From: Hippea sp964442345
GTDB lineage: Bacteria > Campylobacterota_A > Desulfurellia > Desulfurellales > Hippeaceae
Reading direction: 5' to 3'
Length of the DNA stretch: 24,914 nt
Assembly (NCBI GenBank): GCA_964442345.1
Contig: CAYTZD010000018.1
Location: 1 to 24,914, forward strand
In this document: one piece after another, positions 24,731 to 24,914 of the stretch
How the letters are laid out: each line of letters opens with the position of its first letter
How positions within the stretch are numbered: position 1 is the stretch's first letter
Notes under the pieces: model-generated
What the model was told of the DNA's origin: nothing
Database searches by the model: none
Seen by the model: only the letters and a program-made list of their open reading frames with translations
Position numbers and translations under genes: made by a program

Positions 24731-24740
24731 AACTATATTA

Positions 24741-24768
24741 ATTTTAAATAAAATATCTTTAATGTCAA
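24741..24768 (-). promoter_or_regulatory. Candidate promoter of the right-hand minus-strand operon
   Basis: On the minus strand, a perfect TTGACA (24768-24763) is followed after 16 bp by TAAAAT (24746-24741). Transcription would begin only a few bases before the preferred ATG at 24730, giving a very short leader. The signal is good but the surroundings are AT-rich. Confidence 0.4.
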
Positions 24769-24782
24769 TAATTTTAATATCT

Positions 24783-24812
24783 ATGACAAATTTTTCTTGG
24801 AAAAGATATATA
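24783..24812 (+). promoter_or_regulatory. Candidate promoter of the divergent right-edge gene
   Basis: ATGACA (24783-24788) and TATATA (24807-24812), 18 bp apart, precede the ATG at 24832. Support is moderate only, because the region is AT-rich. Confidence 0.3.
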
Positions 24813-24831
24813 AAAAACTTAAAATATAAAT

Positions 24832-24914
24832 ATGGATTGTTTAGAGATGTTAAAGAATCTTGCCTATGATAGGGTCTCTTCATCTAATCAGATAGCTTTG
24901 AAGATGCTTGATTG
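24832..24914 (+). CDS. Start of an unidentified gene running off the right edge
   Basis: An ATG at 24832 opens a frame without stops to the window end (27 codons). Its composition looks coding (MDCLEMLKNLAYDR, then a Ser-rich turn and a helix). The opening vaguely resembles N-termini of zinc-peptidase-type hydrolases, but this is too short to name. There is no clear ribosome-binding site. It is divergent from the small kinase gene, with a roughly 100-bp AT-rich spacer. Confidence 0.4.
   Translation, partial: MDCLEMLKNLAYDRVSSSNQIALKMLD

Noticed and set aside
24731..24883. A longer start for the small kinase at 24883
   Set aside because: The extra 51 residues come from very AT-rich spacer, lack a ribosome-binding site and would overlap the divergent gene start.

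Overview
This AT-rich window is almost wall-to-wall signal-transduction genes: a complete chemosensory operon flanked by two operons of histidine kinases and their partners. Ile is mostly ATA, Arg mostly AGA/AGG, and proteins are rich in Lys, Glu and Ile. Genes are packed with 1-20 nt overlaps. These traits fit a low-GC, possibly thermophilic Gram-negative bacterium (Campylobacterota / Desulfurellales / Aquificota-like); Hippea or Desulfurella would fit, but that is a guess from style. There are no RNA genes, mobile elements or CRISPR. The only stretch that cannot be read is a 100-N assembly gap at 20373-20472.

Left block (minus strand, 6117 down to 1): a soluble REC-REC-kinase-REC hybrid, a stand-alone Hpt protein, a membrane Cache/HAMP hybrid kinase, and a REC-degenerate GGDEF-EAL phosphodiesterase. 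A ribosome-binding site and start codon at the very left edge show that another gene follows. The set reads as a phosphorelay (kinase to REC to Hpt to REC) ending in cyclic-di-GMP hydrolysis.

Central block (plus strand, 6313-19566, 13 genes, apparently one operon): a pseudo-histidine kinase with an intact receiver, two CheY-like proteins, CheA, two tandem paralogous acidic proteins of unknown family ending in -EFF, a soluble chemoreceptor with two signalling tips in one chain, a triple-CheW protein, CheB, a HEAT-like protein, CheR, a small STAS-like protein and a ParA-like ATPase. With no transmembrane receptor and its own ParA, this looks like a cytoplasmic chemosensory array with a dedicated positioning system. 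No CheC, CheX or CheZ is recognisable; the two -EFF proteins are candidates for that or another accessory role.

Right block (minus strand, 24730 down to 19563): a small histidine kinase, a CheD-HDOD fusion, a second CheR, and a membrane GAF hybrid kinase broken by the N gap, which I reconstruct as one gene with two C-terminal receivers. Its stop codon overlaps that of parA. A divergent gene begins at the right edge (24832) and runs off the window.

In all I count 11 receiver domains, 2 Hpt sites (stand-alone and CheA), 2 CheR, 1 CheB, 1 CheD and 4 CheW-type domains (three in the CheW protein, one in CheA). The most interesting points are the double-tip receptor with a basic N-terminal tail beside ParA, the paired -EFF proteins, the kinase-dead hybrid heading the operon, and the CheD-HDOD fusion.
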